Assembly (NCBI GenBank): GCA_037783545.1
Contig: JBBELK010000024.1
Span: forward strand, 558,001-622,000
Direction: 5' to 3'
DNA: 64,000 nucleotides
From: Henricia sp. BOLD:AAB3569
Lineage: Eukaryota > Echinodermata > Asteroidea > Spinulosida > Echinasteridae
Below, piece after piece: positions 39,831 to 53,351 of this stretch. Under the pieces are notes generated by a model. It did no database searches. It had not been told where the DNA came from and saw only the letters and a program-made list of their open reading frames with translations. The translations under genes and the position numbers were made by a program. The number at the start of each line of letters is the position of its first letter. Within the stretch, counting starts at the first letter, position 1.

Positions 39831-40063
39831 AACCCTTCAGACTGTCAGAAAAATATTGCGAGTTCTGCCGAGACAAGTTATAAGAATTCAGCGGCTACCA
39901 AAGGAAAAGCAACAAGGAAAAAATAACGTGCGTACGTACGTACATGGCATGTACAGTAGGCCTACATAATAACGGAACAAGAATTTTCGCGCAATGTGTG
40001 GTGGGATTGCACAATGCAGGAAGTGACCTCATCCATTTGGCATTTTACACAGCGGTAGCGGTA

Positions 40064-40296
40064 GTTCTACAGGGCGGCGCTGTTCCCATTGGACTTTTCG
40101 AGGGCCCTGTAAAACTCCCGCGGCTGAGCGGAAAGTTTCCGCGGACTCTTTTACCCTGTAAGTTTTACATCGTGGTCGCGGTAACTTTACAGGGACGCTT
40201 GTTCTCCGTGCGTCCCCATTGGACTAAATTTTGCTACTCTCCCGCACAACCACGGGAGTTTAACCAAAAATAGTCCAATGGGAACACCACTTAAGG
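40064..40296. mobile_element. MITE family U
   Basis: GCTGTTCCCATTGGACTTTT at the left and AATAGTCCAATGGGAACACC at the right. The interior repeats CCGCGG and CTGTAAGTTTTAC words. The ATTGGACTT terminus is shared with family B although the interior differs. Confidence 0.65.
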
Positions 40297-41025
40297 CTTT
40301 AATACACAGGACAGGGCCCTTCATTGCACAGATGGAGCAAGGTCCTCTCTCATGCAGAGCATTAATTGGTGTTGGCTGCAGGGCTTAGCAGGTTGCAATA
40401 TGGTCTGGTCATGGTCAAAGGGAATTAAATGCAGGTGACTGTTTACTAGACTAATCAAAGGACTGCTTGCACAGACAAAACATTTTGAAACCACAACATG
40501 TACCATAGGAGTAAGGCCTATTTGTATAATTTATGACAGAAAAACTTTTTTTTTAAATTATTATTATTACTTTCTGGTACTGAAACCAAGGATTCCTCAA
40601 AAGCACCCATTTTGCAAATCAGTGAGTTGTTTCCACCACACAAGGCTCTGCATGTCATTTGCAAACTCGAAAGAATACTACCGGTACATGTACATGTAGA
40701 ATTAATGTAGGCTACTGCCCAATTTAATTAGTCATACATGTACGTACATGTTTGTACTGGGTTTTGTCTCTAACTTCACAAAAGTCACTTTAGATGGCTG
40801 ATAATTTCAGGACTACCCGTATATATTTGCATTCAAAGTCAAAAACATGTCAAGTGTTTCCATTTATATGTATATCGTATTATCTTTTATAATGTAATGT
40901 AAACATCAACCCACATATGTGCAAAGATGTAAAAGACCTTTCTGAAACGACCTTGTGTTTTTGCCTAAGTTCTACATGTACCGGTATATCGGGCATTTAC
41001 ATGTACTTAAACCGTTACATTCATG
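40297..41025. other. No gene recognised
   Basis: AT-rich unique sequence with TACATGTAC clusters near 40685 and 40735. Confidence 0.4.
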
Positions 41026-41836
41026 TTAAAGGAATACACTGGCTTACTGTTTACACGTGGCGATGTAGCATCACTGACAATTTTTTGATGGTCATTGTGA
41101 AAAAACATAATAAAAATGTCACGTAATTAACTAAAAATGTTTAAAATTAACAAAAGAGGCCAAATGTTGGGCTATAAAGCTTTACCAGCCCTTCGGCATA
41201 TTATCATGTGTTTGCAAATAAAGGTGGCGTTTGATAAGCTTACAAGGGTCGACACGTGTTTAAACTCGTTTTCTTTGCTCGTCACACCTTGCATGATCCT
41301 CCCGAGGTCAGCGCTGACTCGAGGAAGCAACTCGAATGCAACTAGTTGGTTTCTTTAACGTCCGCACTCTGCAATCGTGTGTTTTTTTCTTCGAATATTA
41401 TTTTGTTATCACTGCAAAGACGCGTAAATCTGAGAAATTCTTTTATCCATATCAACACCCAGAAACCCTTCTTTTGAAACCTGTTGGCAGATTGGTCTAC
41501 AAATTGGAAAACACAGTCTGTACATAGTTTTCGTAAGACATTATTTTCCAACAAGAAGTGAAACTAACCGCAATTAACACTTTGCGCTGGTTTCCACGGC
41601 ATGGCATGCATGGAACAAACCCTTCTGCGGCTGGACATAAAACTAACTCTCAAAAACATTCAAACCAGAAATCTGGTTCGGAATAATCATGTGACCTTGA
41701 TTTTTTGAATAATGCTAAAAAATAGCCAAATTTTATGGTTTCTTTTTAGGATCTATATAATTTAATTCAGAAAGACTTTCAGAATAGTGTATTTCTAGAC
41801 CAAAATATCCCAAACGAAGCCGGTGTGTTCCTTTAA
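41026..41836. mobile_element. MITE family G, 811 bp, TTAA ends
   Basis: TTAAAGGAATACACTGGC at the left and GCCGGTGTGTTCCTTTAA at the right. The right third matches the left third of 50847-51679 in inverted orientation: AAATAGCCAAATTTTA, GGTCACATGATT-type and GAACCAGA words. No coding capacity. Confidence 0.7.
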
Positions 41837-42589
41837 GTATTGCACTGTAGTCTCAATGTGCTGTATTTTGATGCTTGGCCTTAAAAAGATAATTTTAAAA
41901 ACTAACTTGGTACATATATCTTTCAAAACTTAGGGTTTTTTTTAAAATTCATTGACAAATCACCAATGTTATTTACACTTGAAAATAAAGGGTGATGATA
42001 TTCATAATTCAGTAATTTTATTTATAGGGGAATTAAGTAGTTTTTTTAGCCATTTACAACTGATTAAATTAAGGATTCTAAAGTGACTTTAGATTCAAAT
42101 ACCCTTCAGCACAAGTGTGTACATTTGAGCATAGAAAAAGGACAGTGTCCTTCTTGCATTGACAATTGTTTCATTTTAAATTCAACTCTTTGGCTGTTCA
42201 GATTAACTAAAATGGCAACTTTCTAACTTTAGAGACAGGCCAATAAATGTTTATGTTTTTTTCAACACTCCACAATTCCCAATCCATGACAGTTCCTTTA
42301 ATGTACATGTAATCATAGTCCTGCATAATTTCTCAATGGTTCCAAACAATCAACAGAGGGAGCTCTTCACACAAGCCAATACTGCCCAAGGAATGATACC
42401 CGTCATATGATGCAAAACTATAGAGGGCGCTACAACAAGATTATGGGCTTGTACATGATGGCCATTCATAGAAAATGACTCATTCAAATTATTAACTTCT
42501 TCTCGGAACGTGCCTCACAATTGTAGGCCTGATCATTGTAAACAAACCAACAGGTTCTCTGGTTTATTATTTGACAATGATATTAATAA
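41837..42589. other. No gene recognised
   Basis: AT-rich unique sequence; no shared repeat or coding pattern. Confidence 0.4.
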
Positions 42590-42905
42590 TGACAATATGG
42601 ATTTATACCACGCATTTATCGGGAGAAACCCCAATCAAGGCGCCTACACTACCATTACCCCTGATCATAGGGCTCCATTAAATCACTCCATATACCATCT
42701 CAACTCCCTGGGGAGTATACACCACCCTCCCCCCTCCCCCCGGCTGCCTTAGGCACTCAACGGCTAATCAAACACATCAACTTTCGCTACCCTCTCAGCT
42801 ACATTTTGCTCCTATGTACATGTAGGTGGAGAGAAGCAATGCAAGTACCTTGCTCAAGGATACACACACCATGGATGGGCCGGACCAGGATTCAAACCCA
42901 CTACT
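42590..42905. repeat. SINE-like dispersed repeat P, second copy
   Basis: GATTTATACCACGCATTTATC, CTCCCTGGGGAGTATACACC, AGTACCTTGCTCAAGGATAC and ACCAGGATTCAAACCCACTA. Same order of motifs as 32240-32517; the last word is a B-box-like sequence on the minus strand. A C-rich tract lies at 42722-42741. Confidence 0.5.
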
Positions 42906-44433
42906 TTTGGAACTACCTAAAATGAAATTTCCAAGAAAAATTATTGGACATTCGGCAAGACTATTTATCATTTACCATTCAGATTTTCAGAGTGGAACAG
43001 TAAATGTACATGTGTATGTCCTTATAAATAGTAAAATGTACATGTACCCTGTATACCATACCGTACATGTTACCGGAAACGTTTAAAAACAGTAACAACA
43101 GCATTACATAACTAAAGAATAATGTTGATAAACTGCGTGGTAGAAATTTCAGCCACATACATGTACATGCAGTAATACTTCAAAAATCCTGAAAAATCCA
43201 TGCATGGTTTTTGTGTATAAATGAATGGTAAAAATGTCTTCTTAAAAAAAAAAACCTTTAGTTGGTTTATTCTTGTCAACTCGTGAAGTAAAATTTTGCG
43301 TAACTACAAAAGATGTATTGGGGCTTTAATACATGTACCGGTACATGTACCGGTACGCCATAACCGACATGCCTGTACTGTACAATTTCATCTCAAAAAG
43401 GGCCTTTACATTCTTTTGAGAGTTCAATTCCCTCTGGTTGATGCATCTACATTGTATTTCCCAATTCCCAGTACCGGTAATGGCCATTAGACTTGCCTCG
43501 CTTCACTGCATGCATTGCTCTCAGAGATATTAATATCAATGAGTGGCCACAGGAAAATTATGCATGCATCAATTGACAATCTGACAAGGTGTGTTCCGGA
43601 CATTGTAATAGCTTTTATTGCACTATTACAGATATTTACAGCATCAAAGGTGCAAATACTTGTATTTTATTGTAATACAAATCCCACTGTGTTACTTAAA
43701 GCCCATTACATCATTTGCAGTGACCCAAAATTTTAATTTATGAGTTGACAAGACAAATCTGACTAAAAAAAGCAATGGCAATAAAACACCCATGTGGGAG
43801 AAATTGGTTTTTAAAAAAAATACCAGTAGTTTGCAAAAGATTTTCTTTTTACCATTCATTCAAATTCATGTACCGGTAAGATGCTACGCTGATGCGATAG
43901 ATATGCGTGGTACCGTAAGTGAACGATAATGACACCAGTGGCTAGCAAATCAAGTTTGGTGACTTTACACCTAACTTTGAAATGACTTGGCTGTATTTTC
44001 GAATTGTTTTAGAGGGGGAAAATGGATTATTTTTGTCCGGGCGCAAACGGCACCCTCTGATGATTTTGCCCTGGCAGCATGCCAAGACAAACCCGGTAGT
44101 GGAGAACAGTGCATGTATTAATTTCAAATTCTGGTATGAACATGTGTATATTCATGCCTATTTTATAACTAAAACCAAAGAAATAAACAGTGTTCTCCAA
44201 TTTCTGAAATTTAAATATGGTGGCAGGTGGCACAAATAAAGTAAACGGTTATGGTTCGGATGATACAGGGCAGATAACACGTACATGTACACGCTGCATG
44301 CATGGGCACACTAACCCAAGTTCAACTTGATAACATGTCGTTAAGAAGATTGTGACCTACATATTTGAATTTTGTATGAATAATGGTTCTTTTTAGGAAG
44401 CTACTTTGCAAATTTGTTGGATTGGTCTACAGT
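42906..44433. other. No gene recognised
   Basis: AT-rich sequence with many TACATGTA words and no coding frame of quality. Confidence 0.4.
43320..43356. repeat. TACATGTA / ACCGGTAC palindrome cluster
   Basis: TACATGTACCGGTACATG repeats here as overlapping palindromes. It is one of many such clusters (also 9178-9272, 45045-45085, 46485-46505, 52719-52760). Confidence 0.7.
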
Positions 44434-44603
44434 ATAGACAGCCGAAGTGTGACGTCGGTTGCCATGGCAATTGGCTCTAAACTATCATGGCCGTCGGAAA
44501 AAGTACCATTGCAAAGCACAGGGACACGGTTTAGTGATTTTTAGTTTAGAGCCAATTGCCTAGGCAACCAACAAAAGATGATGTATTCACTTCGGCAGTC
44601 TAT
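44434..44603. mobile_element. 170 bp hairpin MITE
   Basis: ATAGACAGCCGAAGTG at the left and CACTTCGGCAGTCTAT at the right. Inner arms GCAATTGGCTCTAAACT (44467-44483) and AGTTTAGAGCCAATTGC (44546-44562). Confidence 0.7.
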
Positions 44604-44853
44604 TGTGCATCTGTATTTCAAACAGGGTGGTAAAATCTTAAGTAAGCACGGCAACAGGCAACATGGCGGGCCACAAACCTTTAATAAACAAGTTGGGGAA
44701 TACTGATAAAAATGCCACCGTGCTCTAATAAATTTAAACAGTACTGTCCATGTAGTTACACGTATAACAATGGTGCTCATGACACTGATAACATTTATCA
44801 TCATCCCTGGTCATTAGGCTCATTTATATTCCTTAAGCCTTCTCAGCTCCCTG

Positions 44854-45338
44854 TTACACCGTGTTTACGCTGGTCCCGAGCTCAGGATCAAGATTGATCC
44901 CCTGATAAGAAAGCGTCAGTGTTAACCGCAATGATCCCGAGTGCCGCGTATACATTCTGTAGTTGATCTCGAGCGCGTGTTGCAGTCAAAGGTCATGCTC
45001 TTTGTGTGTATGTACTGATCAACGTGTGCATGGGTGGCGCATACATGTATACATGTACCGGTACATGTACAGAGTACATGTACAAGGCCACTTGAATTTC
45101 GCGGGCTTTTCCCCCGCTACGGCTGTGGAGCGGATGTGGCAGGTTGCGGTAAAGATTAATTGCTTATCTAACCGCAAACTGATCCCGAGCTCGGGATCGA
45201 ACCCTCCGCCAACGCGAGACCAAAATATCGGGGTCTGATCCAATTTGGTCCCGAGAGCGTTTACACTGTTTGTGATCCGGGGCTGATCCCGAGCTCGGTG
45301 TTCGACCCCGAGCTCAGGATCAAGTGTAAACAGGGTGT
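44854..45338. mobile_element. MITE family E, second copy
   Basis: TTACACCGTGTTTACGCTGG at the left and GATCAAGTGTAAACAGGGTG at the right. Closely similar to 36232-36691, with an extra TACATGTACCGGTACATG expansion in the middle (45043-45083). Confidence 0.8.
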
Positions 45339-46754
45339 GAACTCCTTACTGGGCTTGTGAGCTAATCACACACATCTTTATTATTTACCCTCAATTCATT
45401 TGCTCCTTGGTGGGCCAGGGTCTAAACCCATACCTTTAGAATAACCAAAAGGCCTTTACACACTATGGGCCTACAAATACATTAAATATTATTATTATTA
45501 CTCGTCTCTAAAAAAGAAAATACAGCGCAATTTTTAAAACATTACATGGACATGGACAGGTATAGTCAGTTGTTGTGGTGCCAGTACAAGTACACCTACA
45601 AGTGTACTAGTACTAAATAACTGACAGAATGCAACAGCCCTGGGAATTTAGTCCGTTTAGTGTGGAAACATCACCTTGGCAACTGGCTAACAGTGTAATG
45701 TTTACTTTGGCTGCAATAGTGAATATTTTATCAGATTAGATAATGTTTCTCTAATTATTTAGCATGGATTATTTATAGGTGGTTATCAATAACTGTCAAT
45801 GCCACCACCAACATGATTGATGTCTTATTCCCAACCTGGCAAAATTTGACCCAAAAAAAATGAACAGTTTTTATCAATAAAGGTTTTGTCTTTTAAAATA
45901 GACCGTATCGAATAGCTGCCATCTTGAAGGACGGTTTCTTTGTTCCGAAAGGACGTGCATGGTTGCGCATTTTGTGCTTACATTGTTGATCAATTTAAGA
46001 TGGCAGTTATTCAATACAGTCTATTACAGTTAGGTACATGTACTATACTTCAATGCTTTAGGCTACCAATTTCCACACTGTTACAATATAATCAGAATTG
46101 GCTTCAACTTGTTTGTTTGATACATGTACCGGTACAATGTACGTACAGATTTAACCCAACATGATCTTTGTGAAAAATGCTTCAGGAAAAGAGGAGGTTT
46201 TGTATGAGATTTTGTGTACTGCAAAAACATTTTCTTCAGAATTTTAATTTACTGAATCTCTTTTAATCTTTTACGTACAGAATTTCACTCAAAATACATA
46301 CCATGTACATTCCTTTGGTAAGGCATGTCTGGATAGAAGTGTGCAGAGGTCATATTTTGGATCCAAGAGCTGTTACATGTACCCGTTTGTGAAATGTTTG
46401 TGACATCCTGTACACAAACAACTGTGCCAGTACATGTATGCCTACATGTAGTACTGTACCAAGGTCACATTGTGTATAATTTACATACATGTACATGTAT
46501 ACATACAACTGGTACAGTCGAACCTTCATAAAAAGAGTACTTTTAATACATCATCATGTACATGTACATGTACCAGTATTTCAATTAAAACACTACTAAA
46601 TAGGTCACACCATGAAAGAATGTGTAATCCCTTCCCATATGCCCCAAACAGGGCAGAAATTTCATTACTAAAGAGGCACTGCCATGCATTTCTTTTTTTT
46701 GCATGATTTGTAACGGTCATTGCCATTAGAAAACCAAAATGTCTATTAGGCATC
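45339..46754. other. No gene recognised
   Basis: AT-rich sequence with several TACATGTA clusters. Nothing coding. Confidence 0.4.
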
Positions 46755-49160
46755 AGGGTGCAAAATTAACGGTTGCCCGATTGCCCGGGGCAACCAAAAA
46801 TTCATCCGGGCAACCAATTGTTTTTAAGCCTAGTTGCCCACCGGGCAACCTTATCAAAATTAACATGATTAAAATGGCTAAATTTCTACCTGCCAGAAAC
46901 AAGTTGTTTTGTGTCTTTTCATTTAAATCACCGTCGCGGCAATGCCGTTGCGTGTTCTTCTTTTCGTTAAACTTCTGTGTCGTATGTTTTCAGTGCGAGC
47001 ATGGTGCTCAAATCCCGGACAACCAGGGCCCGCCGATGTCCCTCTTACTGACCTTGATGCCTCTTTTTATGCTTAAAAATTTGGCCCTTTCACGGCCAAA
47101 AATGCCCTGCCTTTTTTTCCGCCGATGGCCGTCGTGCCCCTTTTTTGCATCAAGATAAAATGGGCGATAAACGACACTAGAACTGAACCAACATCATATC
47201 AACAAGCGAGAGCACAGCGCGCGCACCCCGTGACTCGACTATGGCACGCAGCCGGTCGTCAATGCATGTACGGTACACATGTACAGTAATGTACATGCTG
47301 CACTAATAAGCCACACAACCGTACCGCTCATACGTCTGCTATTGTGGGTACACCAGCGCATGGAAGGAAAAAAGTACATGAGCCGGCATTTGCATTATGC
47401 TTTCACTGGTATTCGTCAGGTACTGGGTATCGGTACGGTAAAAGACAGTTTGCGAGCATGGTACAGGTTGCGTTCGTTTGTTAATCAAGAACCGTAATTA
47501 TGCCTCAAAAATAAAGATTAAAGCGATTAAAAGTCGCTGAACTGGAGAAGGCAACCAGCAAATGTAAGAAGCTGGATTCCTACTTCATCGTTGGATGAGT
47601 AAATGTTCACTTTGGCCTACAACTTTGCCACGTTTCCTTCTTCAATCAATGAGTCAATGGTTCAACATGATTCATGCATGTGTTTGCGATACGCGCGGCG
47701 GTCGGCAGGCCTACTCTTTTTACGAGGCGCAGGCCAAGCCTACCATTGTTATGCTAGCCAGCATGTTTCAGACGGTAATATGGATGAAACAAAAATATAA
47801 TATCTCGAAAGACCTGCAATTTGCATGATTAGTTTTCCGATCATACCGCCCAGTTTTACGGGCGCCGCGTGGCGTGGTGAAAACGTCCAAACAAACTTGG
47901 CCCCAATTGCCTTGTGTACAAACTCGGCCCTAGACCAACTCGGCCCCCTATTGCTTTGGGGGAGGGGGCCGGGGGGGGGGGGGGGGGGGAGATCTTAATT
48001 TTCCCCATTTCATTTTTATTTCATTTTTAACACATGAATTTTTTTCAAAATGTATTTTCCCACTATTTCCAGTCGCTTGTTTACAAATGTTTGGTCTGTA
48101 ATAATGCATTCATTACTGACCTTGCTGTTATTGGATACATTTTCAGACCTTTTTCTGTTCTGCTTCATTAAACCACCTCAAGAACCCAAACAAACATTTG
48201 TTTTCATTGTTTTTTTCCTTGTGGCCTTATGTTGCCCTTTTTCAAAACTAAAGTTGGCCTTAGTTCCCCGCCTTGTGGCCTCGGTGCCCTTTCTAATTTG
48301 CCTTCATGCAAGGCCAAAGTGGCCTTGCCCTAAAAACTGCGAAATTTGAGGCCTGGACAACATAAACTCAGAGTGCTGCCAGTGACACCAGACGCCTGAT
48401 CGACCATGCCTTGTGCATGCGCCCCAATCTCGTCCCCATGGTGGTCGAGCATCCTCATTCCTTCTGCTCTTCGCGTGTGCCCATGAATTTTTGAAGTGTC
48501 GGAATCATTAGCTGTGGCTACAATTAAACACACTTATGGAAAACCAAGCAGCCACACAGGTAGTGGCTACAATAGGAACGGTGGTGCGGCAACGGCTGTG
48601 CGCACAAACCTATAGAAAACCGAGCAGCCGGCTAAGTACCGGCAATTATTTGGGATACGGCTTAAGCATTCGTTTACGCTCAGAAATAAATGACACCAAA
48701 GCAACCAATGACATCCGCGTTTTACTGTTACGCCCGAACAATAAATATTCATATAGTTGAAGTACCCGCTATTATTTTGTGGCATGGCAAGAAACGACTT
48801 GTAGTACTGACATGTTGACCGTTTGCCAACTCGACCGTGAACCAACTCGACCGCGGTGCTACAAATCACTTTGCTTTATGTCCACAGACCGACTGACCGA
48901 ATTTACGAGTATGATAGTGACACATTAATACATGTATGACACTGTTTTCGGTAAGTGGTAATAAAGAAGCCAAATCCAAATCATTGAAAATGTTAATAAA
49001 TTTTGGTGTAGCAAAAATACAGTAAATAAAATGAAAGAATTTCGGGCAACTTCAACAAACTTTCGGGCAACCTCGGTCTTTGGCAAACTCACGGAGCGTG
49101 GCAAAGGCCAGTAAGCTCCGCTATTTTCCAGATCGAGCGGCTCAGTAGAATCTTCACATT
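46755..49160. other. Composite region of decayed element fragments
   Basis: Begins with GTGCAAAATTAACGG and a patch of GGTTGCCCG/CGGGCAACC repeats (46763-46850), carries repeat T-like pieces at 47030-47158 and 48235-48350, a poly-G run at 47964-47990, CCAACTCGACCG repeats at 48827-48855 and GGGCAACC again at 49044-49071. The last 85 bases resemble the right end of element Q (17485-17560). It looks like a pile-up of old insertions. Confidence 0.4.
47518..47598 (+). pseudogene. Possible transposase N-terminal scrap (KKLDSYF motif)
   Basis: An open frame of 26 codons ends at TGA 47596-47598 and reads VAELEKATSKCKKLDSYF near its end. KKLDSYF-like starts are common in hAT/ZMYM-type transposon proteins (family knowledge). 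The frame is closed on both sides, so this is at best a remnant. Confidence 0.2.
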
Positions 49161-50846
49161 ACCCGTTATTTCATATTCCAGATCTTCAAAAGAAACACAC
49201 GCTATGGGAGGATTGTAAAATAGCACCAAGACCAAGGGGAAGCAGAGCCCATGGCTTTTGTGTCCTCTACAAATGTCCTGCTCTTTGTAGTATGTAACTT
49301 GTACAAATTATCCAAAAGGGTAAACTTTTCACAGGGGAAAATAATAAAAATAATAAGAAGATATTTATAACAGTGTCTTACGTAAAATACCTCAAATAAG
49401 TGCAAAAGGTTGCCATAATGCATTTTGCCCTTTGGGAGATTTTACAAAATTTCTCAGCTCACAAGAACAAATGCTTGAATACCAGCAATCAACAGCCTTG
49501 TGTCACTTTGCATAGCCATTTCTATTTTGGGCACTTATCACCCATTCCATCTTAGATTTCTTTCTCCGTCAAGATAAGTGACATTTAGGGAGATGGCATT
49601 TACAGCCACTTCAGGAAAAACCAGCTGGGAGAGACAAGGATTCATCATTGAGATCAACAACAGATTGACTTACAAATGCCGCTAACTGTGCAAACACAAC
49701 CAGAGAAAAATACATATTATCTTCATAATTACTGATATTTGATGCAACTGAGCTAAATGAGTAATTTTTAGATTTAAAAATCAAACCATAGCCATAAAAT
49801 GTTTTAAACATTATTTGACATAAAACCTGCTTGGGGAAGGTTTTTGCCGATGCGTGCATTTTAGTATTTTGGCAATAGAAACAGTCAACGCTTTTTAATG
49901 GAGCATGTCATTCCAACTGCCATGCGCTTGGTCTGTGCATTTTCGAATAATTTACTATTGGTTTTATTTTTCGATCGAATATTCAATATTCGATGCGTCA
50001 AATGATCTCGCCCATTTTGCAAAAATTCATCTCGGCTTAAACTATTGACTTTAAGTTGTAACATGCATAGTGGTCCCTCGCCCGAAGAGTTTTTGCAAAA
50101 ATTATCTTCAGCTTTTACCATAGACCTTGTGTTTAATGTATTGTATCTTGTATAGTGGACTCATACATGTAGTTGGACGCAAATGTGACATCAAAGCACA
50201 CTTAAAGTGTTAAACATACTTTTTTTAAGCCAGTTTTGAAAAAATATAAATTGTTCTTTATTGTGTCACAAAATACTACGGAATTCTTAAAGACTTTGAA
50301 GGAGAAAGAACTTTTTTAATAAAAGGATTAGACTCAATGTGCATGCCTGCAAGGATTGAGTTGGATTTGGTTAGTCTTAAATGACAATGACGCACAGTTA
50401 CCATAGGCCATTGACCTTATTCACACTGGAAGCCAGGAATTTCACGTTCCAGAATCAGTTCTTAAAATAATTCTCATTGGAGGCCTCAATGCAAATGGAG
50501 CATGGAATGCAGTCTGGCAACTTCTAAATGAGTAGTTCTGAACCGATATGAATAAAATCTAAATACATATGTAGGTCCAGGTGATTTCATTAAAACAAAA
50601 TCACATTTATGTAAATGCTACACGTAAAAATCTACATTCTGTATTCAAATGAATCTAACAAATATTAAAGACTCAAATGAATTTTCAATGTACCATAAAC
50701 CAGTTTGCCGTACGGTAAGCTATTTTTCGATAGCCCTAATGATGGTTCACTCATTTTGATGCACTCTTATGGACAAATCATTTTGATGAAACCCAAACAT
50801 ACTGTACTTTTTCTTAGTTAAAAAGCCCATTTAAGCACATCCCTTT
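49161..50846. other. No gene recognised
   Basis: AT-rich unique sequence. A repeat T-like piece (TATGGGAGGATTGTAAAATA) lies at 49204. Confidence 0.4.
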
Positions 50847-51679
50847 TTAAAGGAACACACCTTCTTTGTTGGGCTATTTTGGGCTCGAAATAGACCCATG
50901 TATACATTATTCTGAAGCGCATTCGAGAGTAAATTAGATATATCCTGAAAAGACGCCGTCAAATTTAGCCGTTTTTTAGCACTTTTGAAAAATCCAAGGT
51001 CACGTGACTTTTCGGAACCAAATTCTGGTTCCGAAAAGTCACGTGGTCTTGTGAGTTAGTTGTATTTCCAGCCGTATAAAAGTTTGTTACTGCAGAACTG
51101 CACCAAATTCAACTCTGATTTCCCCCCAATATTTATAAGTAATTCACAAAAGAGAGACTATTTATACAGGTATGAAACAAAGTTAAACATAAGTATGAAA
51201 ATTCGAACATAATTGTTTGTTTCGAGAGTCCGGAGAACGGGAGCAAGCGCGTGCTACGGCAGGCTACCGTGGAGTGTAGAAATTTGCCCCGCGTAGTACA
51301 CACACACGGAAAGGCGTGTTGCTTCGGTCGCGGTGCACGTACGTTCGTGAAGAAAAAACATGATGCCAACTCCTCAAAAGAAAACGGAAATTCCTATTCG
51401 GTCGTCCGGGCTGTCCAGTGAAATCGTGAGCAGAAAATTTGAGATATCCTGAGCAGGAGAAGGGCGAATCGTTTGTGACAAAGTCGTGAGGCTCTCGCGT
51501 AGTTGCAACGGCTGGTAAAGCATATAACCCGTCTTTTGACCGTTTTCGTTATTTTTGCACTTCTTTAGTAAATTACGGGATATTTTGATAACATTTTTTC
51601 GCAACGACCATCAAAAAAGTATTGTCAATGCTGCTACATCACTAAATCATGTAAACAGTGGGCAGGTGTGTACCTTTAA
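50847..51679. mobile_element. MITE family G, 833 bp, TTAA ends, with a perfect central-arm palindrome
   Basis: TTAAAGGAACACACCTTC at the left and GGCAGGTGTGTACCTTTAA at the right. Contains a near-perfect palindrome at 50995-51050 whose arms include GTCACGTGACTTTTCGGAAC. Its left third is homologous to the inverted right third of 41026-41836. Confidence 0.7.
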
Positions 51680-53082
51680 AAATTGTCAAAGCAATACATG
51701 ATATATGTAACCTACAAATAAAATTGTCCAAGACCCAAATTCTAAATTTTAACACTGAAATTTGTTCTCGCACAATTAACACAACATAATATTGGTGCAG
51801 AAGTTCTTAGATTACCCCGGTAGTTTTAAATAATACAATGGCATTTCATTTTTAAATGTTTTACATGTGTGTAGCCCAAATGTTCAGTATGTCCAGGATG
51901 CCCCGGTAGTACCGGTACATTGTACATGTACTGGTTATCCATGAACATACAAACCATGAATGCTAATGCAATTTTCACAGCCCTCCAAAAACTGCAAGCA
52001 CAGACTGTGCCTTCCTAACAACCTTGAATAACCCTCAGCCAAAGATCAGTTGACCTGCCCACATGGCCTAGCCATCTGTTTAGCATGGGAGTCTGAGAGT
52101 CTGTTGCAATCCTAAGCCTTAATGACATGTATCCCAAGAGATATCCCCTCAGCTATGCACCTGGGAGCTCTGGTATAATATGGACAAACTTTTCCAGTTT
52201 GATCACTGGGCCCAAATTCATAGAGCAGAAAAAATAAGCCCAGACTGCTTCACACAGCAAAACAGGTTATTTACCTCATTTCAAAGAAATGTCTAATTGG
52301 AAGATTTCAAATGTATACATGTACAAGTATGTGTATACATGTATCGTACCTTCTAAAATTATCACAGCATTTTGTACACAGTGACAGTACATGTACAGTG
52401 TGTAGTGCACATGTATCATTAAAATGTGCAATGGCAAACTAATCGTATTAAATGGTTTTTCCCCCAGAACATTAGAGTTGATTACATGTACTTTGTATGA
52501 TTCGCAATGTACTCATTGATTTGCAATGTATCGTTTGCCTACTACATGTACATGTATGTAAATTGGTTGTAATTTTGTTGTACTAGAATAAAATGCAAAA
52601 TGTTAAAATCTTATACGTTTTATTACATGAGGGATCAATTTAAACATATTTGCCTTAAAGATGATTATTGCTAAAATGTGAAAATACATCTACCGGGTAT
52701 CAAACTGTCTGGTTTATCTACATGTATGTACATGTACATGTACTGCTACATGTACATGTCATTTCATACCTATTCCCTAGCCACTGCAGATGATGAACTG
52801 CAGTCAAGTGTAAGGTATAGTAGGCCAACTTGGGGATTGTTCATTTCTTGGAAATTCTCCTCTGCATGACATCACCCTTTTGCCTCACTAATCAACTGCT
52901 ATTTCATGTCCTTTTGGGTAACTTCTATGCCAAAACTTGTTTATTTTATAAAATACACCAACGTACATATGGGTCTTTCCACAAAAAAAGGGGGCATTTT
53001 GGCAACACAGACCATATTTTCGAGGAAATACCGCCTACCGGTACCTTTGTCTGGTCTCAAAATTTTAAAAAGTCATGTAAGC
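51680..53082. other. No gene recognised
   Basis: AT-rich; TACATGTA clusters at 52315-52420 and 52719-52760. An isolated family L-type end (GGGCCCAAATTCATAGAGC) lies at 52208. Confidence 0.4.
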
Positions 53083-53351
53083 TTAAGTTGTTCTGAAGAG
53101 ATAACTTGGGCCCAAAAAGGGTTACAAATAGTGTGACAACATGCCTTTCTAAACACCCTGTGTACAAATTTCCAATATTCGCTCGTAACCGAGACGAACA
53201 CTTGTGTTACTTTTTAGGCCGTCCAGTTTGCAAGCGTACTGTATATTGGAAATTTGTACACAGGGTTTTTAGAAAGGCATGTTGTCACACTATTTATAAC
53301 CCTTTTTGGGCCTACATAGTGTAAGTTACATGTATCTCTTCAAAACAACTG
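53083..53351. mobile_element. Fold-back element, about 270 bp
   Basis: Arms 53108-53180 and 53242-53312 are inverted copies: CCCAAAAAGGGTTACAAATA with its mirror, GTGACAACATGCCTTTCTAA, and CTGTGTACAAATTTCCAATAT. Weaker inverted similarity continues outward (AAGTTGTTCTGAAGAGATAA). Confidence 0.75.

Noticed and set aside
46739-47158. 139-codon plus-strand frame
   Set aside because: It runs over GGTTGCCCG repeats and repeat T fragments and has the composition of translated noncoding repeats; no domain is visible.
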